Assembly (NCBI RefSeq): GCF_003264365.1
Contig: NZ_PYAK01000011.1
Coordinates: forward strand, 1 to 64,000
Reading direction: 5' to 3'
From: Micromonospora noduli
Lineage (GTDB): Bacteria > Actinomycetota > Actinomycetes > Mycobacteriales > Micromonosporaceae
Length of the DNA stretch: 64,000 nt
The position numbers and the translations under genes are program-made. The notes below the pieces were generated by a model. That model was given only the letters and a program-made list of their open reading frames with translations, was not told the origin of the DNA and searched no databases. The number at the start of each line of letters is the position of its first letter. Positions within the stretch are counted from its first letter, which is position 1. This document shows, one piece after another, positions 60,696 through 64,000 of this stretch.

Positions 60696-62017
60696 CCGCG
60701 AGCACGGCGATCGTGCTCCTCACCCGCGACCTGCGGGTGCACGACCACCCGGCGCTGGCCACCACCTGTGCGGCCTTCGACCAGGTGGTGCCGCTGTACG
60801 TGCTCGACCCGGCGCTGGCCGACCTCTCCGCCAACCGCACCCGCTTCCTGCACCAGGCCCTCGCCGACCTGCGCCACCAACTCCGTGAGCGTGGTGGCGA
60901 CCTGGTGGTCCGGCACGGCGACCCGGTGGCCGAGACGATCCGGCTGGCCGACGAGGTCGGGGCCACCGCCGTCGCGCTCTCTGCCGACGTCAGCCACTAC
61001 GCCGTCCGCCGGGAGCGGCGACTGCGCGCCGAGTGCGAGCGGCATCGGCTGCGCCTGCGACTGTTTCCCGGGTTGACAGTGGTCGAGCCGGGCGCGTTGC
61101 GGTCCGGTGGCAGCGGCGATCACTACCGGGTGTTCAGTCCGTACCACCGGGCCTGGGCGGCCAACCGGTGGCGCGAGGAGTTGGCCGCGCCGCGCCGGAT
61201 CGCGCTGCCCGATCAGGTACGCGTGGGCCGGCTGCCGGCGCTGCCGGCCGGCGACTCGCCGGACGCGGCCATCGGCGGCGAACGGATCGCCCAGGCGCGG
61301 CTCACCGACTGGCTGCCCGACCTGACCCGGTACGGCGATCAGCACGACGACATGGCCGGCGACGACACCTCCCGGCTCAGCCCGTACCTGCGCTTCGGCT
61401 GCGTGTCGCCGCTGGCGGTGGCGAACCGCGCCGGGGACAGGTCCGGCCCGTTCGTCCGGCAGCTCTGCTGGCGGGACTTCTACTACCAGGTCACCGCCGC
61501 CTTCCCGGAGATCTCGACCGCGGCGTACCGGCGGGGTGCCACCGAGCAGTGGCGCTACGACGACGACGCGTTGACGGCCTGGACGGAGGGACGCACCGGG
61601 ATGCCGATCGTCGACGCCGGAATGCGGCAGATGCTGGCGCAGGGGTGGATGCACAACCGGGCCCGGCTGATCACCGCCGGCTACCTGACCAAGCACCTCG
61701 GGCAGGACTGGCGGTCCGGGGTGGCGGTGTTCTTCCGCTGGCTGCTCGACGGGGACGTGGCGAACAACTCCGGCAACTGGCAGTGGGTCGCCGGCACCGG
61801 CAACGACACGAAGCCCTACCGGGGGTTCAACCCGGTCCGGCAGGCCGAACGGTACGACCCGGACGGCGACTACGTGCGCCGCTGGGTGCCGGAGTTGGCG
61901 ACAGTGCAGGGCAGGGCCGTCCACCAACCGTGGAAACTGCCCGAGGCCCTGCGCCAGACGCTCGACTACCCACCGCCCCTCTCGGTACCGGGCACCGACC
62001 CCGTCTGGCTGCGCTGA
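60692..62017 (+). CDS. phr: Deoxyribodipyrimidine photolyase
   Basis: 441 aa from GTG. Light-driven repair of pyrimidine dimers. N-terminal antenna Rossmann domain (IVLLTRDLRVHDHPAL), C-terminal FAD domain with TSRLSPYLRFGCVSP, FVRQLCWRDFYYQV, GMPIVDAGMRQMLAQGWMHN, RLITAGYLTKHL and GDVANNSGNWQWVAGTGNDT. Co-translated with crtB, fitting a light-response regulon under the LitR-like protein. Confidence 0.96.
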   Translation: MTASTAIVLLTRDLRVHDHPALATTCAAFDQVVPLYVLDPALADLSANRTRFLHQALADLRHQLRERGGDLVVRHGDPVAETIRLADEVGATAVALSADVSHYAVRRERRLRAECERHRLRLRLFPGLTVVEPGALRSGGSGDHYRVFSPYHRAWAANRWREELAAPRRIALPDQVRVGRLPALPAGDSPDAAIGGERIAQARLTDWLPDLTRYGDQHDDMAGDDTSRLSPYLRFGCVSPLAVANRAGDRSGPFVRQLCWRDFYYQVTAAFPEISTAAYRRGATEQWRYDDDALTAWTEGRTGMPIVDAGMRQMLAQGWMHNRARLITAGYLTKHLGQDWRSGVAVFFRWLLDGDVANNSGNWQWVAGTGNDTKPYRGFNPVRQAERYDPDGDYVRRWVPELATVQGRAVHQPWKLPEALRQTLDYPPPLSVPGTDPVWLR

Positions 62018-63094
62018 TCAGAGCACCGAGTGCAACGCCTCGACCAGCTCGTCCACCCGGTCGTGCTCGGCGAGGTGCGCCGTGGCGTACGCCAAGGTGT
62101 AGCCCCGCTCGGGGTCGGCCCACGCGCTGCTGCCGCCGATGCCACCCATGCCCCAACTGCCGTCCGGCTCCCACTGCATGCCCAGGGTCCAGTGGGCGTC
62201 GCGGTCCAGCACCAGGTCGGGCCCGTCGTACTGGACCCCTGTCGCCTCCGCCACCAGCTCCGGGCTGAACAGCCGAACCCCGTCCAGGACACCACCGGCA
62301 AGCAGGCCGGCGTAGAGCCGGGCCAGGCTGGACGCGGTGGCGTGCAGGTTGACAGCAGGCACCTCCGCGCCCCGCCACAGCGGGCTGTTCAGCACGGCCA
62401 GGTCCAGCCCACCGGTTGGGTTGCCCATCGCCCGCGCCCGCATCGAGCCGGGCTCACCGAGCGCCCGGGCCGGCCATCCCGGGTCGCCGTACCGAAGGTC
62501 CGCGCAGCGCAACTGGTCCGCCTCGGTCAACCCGAAGCCGAGGTCGAGCTGCCACCGGTCGGCGATCTCCTCGGCCAGGAAACGGCCCACCGACCGTCCG
62601 TCGGCGCGGCGGACCACCTCGCCCACCAGATGCCCGTACGTCCAGGCGTGTTCCCCGGCGACAGTGCCCGGCGACCACTCGGGGTCGGCGGCGGCCAGGT
62701 CGCCGGTGAGCAGCGTCCAGTCGGCGACCGCGGCGGCCGGTCGGGGCACCGGAAAGGCCGGCAGCCCGGCGGTGTGCGACAACACCTGACGCACTGTGGC
62801 GGGTGTGCGGAATTCCGGCCAGTACCGGTCCACAGGCGCGTCGAGATCGACAGTTTCCCTGTCGACGAGCAGCAACAGGCAGAGCGCGGCCACCGGCTTG
62901 CCGACCGAGTAGACGTTCACCAGCGTGTCCGGCAGCCACGGCTCGCCGCCCGGCCCGTGGCCGCTGCGGGAGCCGGCGGTGAGGTCCACGACCTGCTGCC
63001 CGTCGTACCAGATGGTCAGGGCTGCGCCGGTTTCCCGGCCGGAGGCGAGCAGGTCGTGGAAGCAGTCCCGGACCGGGGCGAAGCGTGCGTGCAT
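62018..63094 (-). CDS. Beta-lactamase-fold serine hydrolase (class C/esterase-like)
   Basis: 358 aa, no signal peptide. Catalytic SVGK (Ser63, Lys66), YGH (Tyr153) and a late GIGGSSAWADPERG region with the third-motif role. Family includes EstB-type esterases and D-aminopeptidases; substrate unknown. Its stop is immediately adjacent to the photolyase stop (no gap). Confidence 0.9.
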   Translation of the reverse strand: MHARFAPVRDCFHDLLASGRETGAALTIWYDGQQVVDLTAGSRSGHGPGGEPWLPDTLVNVYSVGKPVAALCLLLLVDRETVDLDAPVDRYWPEFRTPATVRQVLSHTAGLPAFPVPRPAAAVADWTLLTGDLAAADPEWSPGTVAGEHAWTYGHLVGEVVRRADGRSVGRFLAEEIADRWQLDLGFGLTEADQLRCADLRYGDPGWPARALGEPGSMRARAMGNPTGGLDLAVLNSPLWRGAEVPAVNLHATASSLARLYAGLLAGGVLDGVRLFSPELVAEATGVQYDGPDLVLDRDAHWTLGMQWEPDGSWGMGGIGGSSAWADPERGYTLAYATAHLAEHDRVDELVEALHSVL

Positions 63095-63175
63095 CCGGCC
63101 ACGGTAAGGCGTCCGGGCCGGTGCGCGTGCCGACTTTTCCGCCGACCCCGGTGGTTGGGGTGGTGTCGCTGGGGG

Positions 63176-64000
63176 ATGCTGTTCGGTGTGGCGGAGCCGG
63201 AGCTGGTGGATGTGGTCGTGGTCGGGCTCGGGGTTGGCGGCGAGGAGGTGGCTGAGCGACTTGCCGAGGCCGGCCTGAACGTCGTCGGCGTCGAACGGGA
63301 TCTCGTCGGCGGGGAGTGCCCGTACTGGGGCTGCATCCCGAGCAAGATGATGATCAGAGCCGCCAACGCTCTCGCCGAGGCTCGCCGGGTGGACGGGCTC
63401 GCCGGGACGGCGCAGGTCCAACCGGACTGGGCGCCGGTGGCGAAGCGGATCCGCGAGGAAGCCACCGACACCTGGGACGACACGGTCGCGGCGGAGCGGT
63501 TCGTCGGCAAGGGTGGCCGACTCGTGCGGGGCAGCGGCCGGCTCGACGGTCCGCGCCGGGTTCGCGTCGGCGACCAGGTGTTCGAGGCCCGACACGGGGT
63601 GGTGCTGGGCACCGGTACCCGACCGTCGGTGCCGCCGATCGACGGCCTGGCCGACACGCCGTACTGGACCAACCACCAGGCGATCGAGGTCGAGGAGCTG
63701 CCGGAGTCGCTGCTCGTGCTGGGTGGCGGCGCGATCGGCCTGGAGTTGGCGCAGGTCTTCGTCCGCTTCGGGGTCCGGGTCACAGTGGTCGAGGCGCTCG
63801 ACCGGGTGCTGGCCATCGAGGAACCCGAGGCGTCCGAGGTCGCCGCGGCGGCGCTGCGCGCCGACGGCGTGGAGATCCACACCGGGGTACGCGCCGAACG
63901 GGTCGAGCACGACGGGACCAGGTTCACACTGCGCGGTGGCGGCGGCGCCGAGTTCACCGCCGACCGGCTGCTGGTGGTGACCGGGCGGAAGGCTCACCTC
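63176..64000 (+). CDS. FAD/NAD(P)-dependent disulfide oxidoreductase, partial
   Basis: 275 codons from ATG at 63176 (GTG at 63188 possible) to the window edge. FAD motif DVVVVGLGVGGEEVAERLAE, redox-active disulfide GGECPYWGCIPSKMM, the ATG-like GVVLGTGTRPSVPPI, and the NAD(P) motif LLVLGGGAIGLELAQVF. Class I pyridine-nucleotide disulfide reductase, near the mercuric reductase/dihydrolipoamide dehydrogenase/mycothione reductase group. The C-terminal His-Glu active-site region is outside the window. Confidence 0.9.
   Translation, partial: MLFGVAEPELVDVVVVGLGVGGEEVAERLAEAGLNVVGVERDLVGGECPYWGCIPSKMMIRAANALAEARRVDGLAGTAQVQPDWAPVAKRIREEATDTWDDTVAAERFVGKGGRLVRGSGRLDGPRRVRVGDQVFEARHGVVLGTGTRPSVPPIDGLADTPYWTNHQAIEVEELPESLLVLGGGAIGLELAQVFVRFGVRVTVVEALDRVLAIEEPEASEVAAAALRADGVEIHTGVRAERVEHDGTRFTLRGGGGAEFTADRLLVVTGRKAHL

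Overview
The window is chromosomal DNA from a high-GC actinomycete, most likely a Micromonosporaceae member (Micromonospora-like). This rests on the very high GC, the many GTG starts with GGAGG-type ribosome sites, BldC, F420-type and NrtR-type proteins, and gene order shared with Streptomyces (purF-purM-DUF3073-vdh-unknown-bldC) and Mycobacterium (htdX-fabG4 divergent from fadA2). No phage, insertion sequence or CRISPR array was seen.

Layout. 0-6.7 kb: a partial Pro-rich gene, a diacylglycerol-kinase-like gene, purA, an AbiEi/DUF559-type gene bracketed by two similar hairpins, purD, then a SigE-type sigma factor with its membrane partner. 6.7-14.1 kb: fatty-acid genes (acyl-CoA ligase, acyl-CoA dehydrogenase, SCP2), a divergent TetR regulator, and a two-component system flanked by two DedA paralogues. 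14.2-18.2 kb: an overlapping four-gene operon encoding a NUDIX/winged-helix regulator, a J-domain/kinase-like fusion, a vWA protein and a divergent second PurA. 18.3-21.9 kb: htdX-fabG4 and fadA2, with a TetR-like operator between them. 22-26.9 kb: two tandem paralogues of a secreted beta-helix/PKD/beta-trefoil protein.

27-40.2 kb: purB, a YbjQ protein, a secreted trypsin-like protease, purS-purQ-micro-ORF-purL, a ComB-like phosphatase, a Gly/Tyr-rich membrane protein, an SCP2-like protein, purF and purM. With purA and purD the window holds most of the purine pathway. 40.3-41.7 kb: a radical-SAM/SPASM maturase overlapping a 75-aa precursor ending in aromatic-x-Asn motifs, a compact cyclophane-type RiPP locus lodged in an otherwise conserved block. 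41.8-53.6 kb: DUF3073, vdh, a conserved unknown, bldC, small metabolic genes, a 13-residue-repeat Asp-rich protein, fatty-acid oxidation genes, a substrate-binding lipoprotein whose two halves are in swapped order, and several unknown or secreted proteins. 53.6-54.5 kb: repeats and three tRNA genes (Phe, Asp, Glu). 54.6-64 kb: a polysaccharide deacetylase, a carotenoid operon (crtE-crtI-idi-merR/B12) divergent from crtB-photolyase, a beta-lactamase-fold hydrolase and a partial flavin disulfide reductase.

Most interesting items: the cyclophane RiPP pair, the PurA-like/vWA/J-kinase/NUDIX operon, the apparently circularly permuted substrate-binding protein, the micro-ORF linking purQ to purL by ATGA overlaps on both sides, and several dispersed palindromic or stop-codon-anchored tandem repeats.
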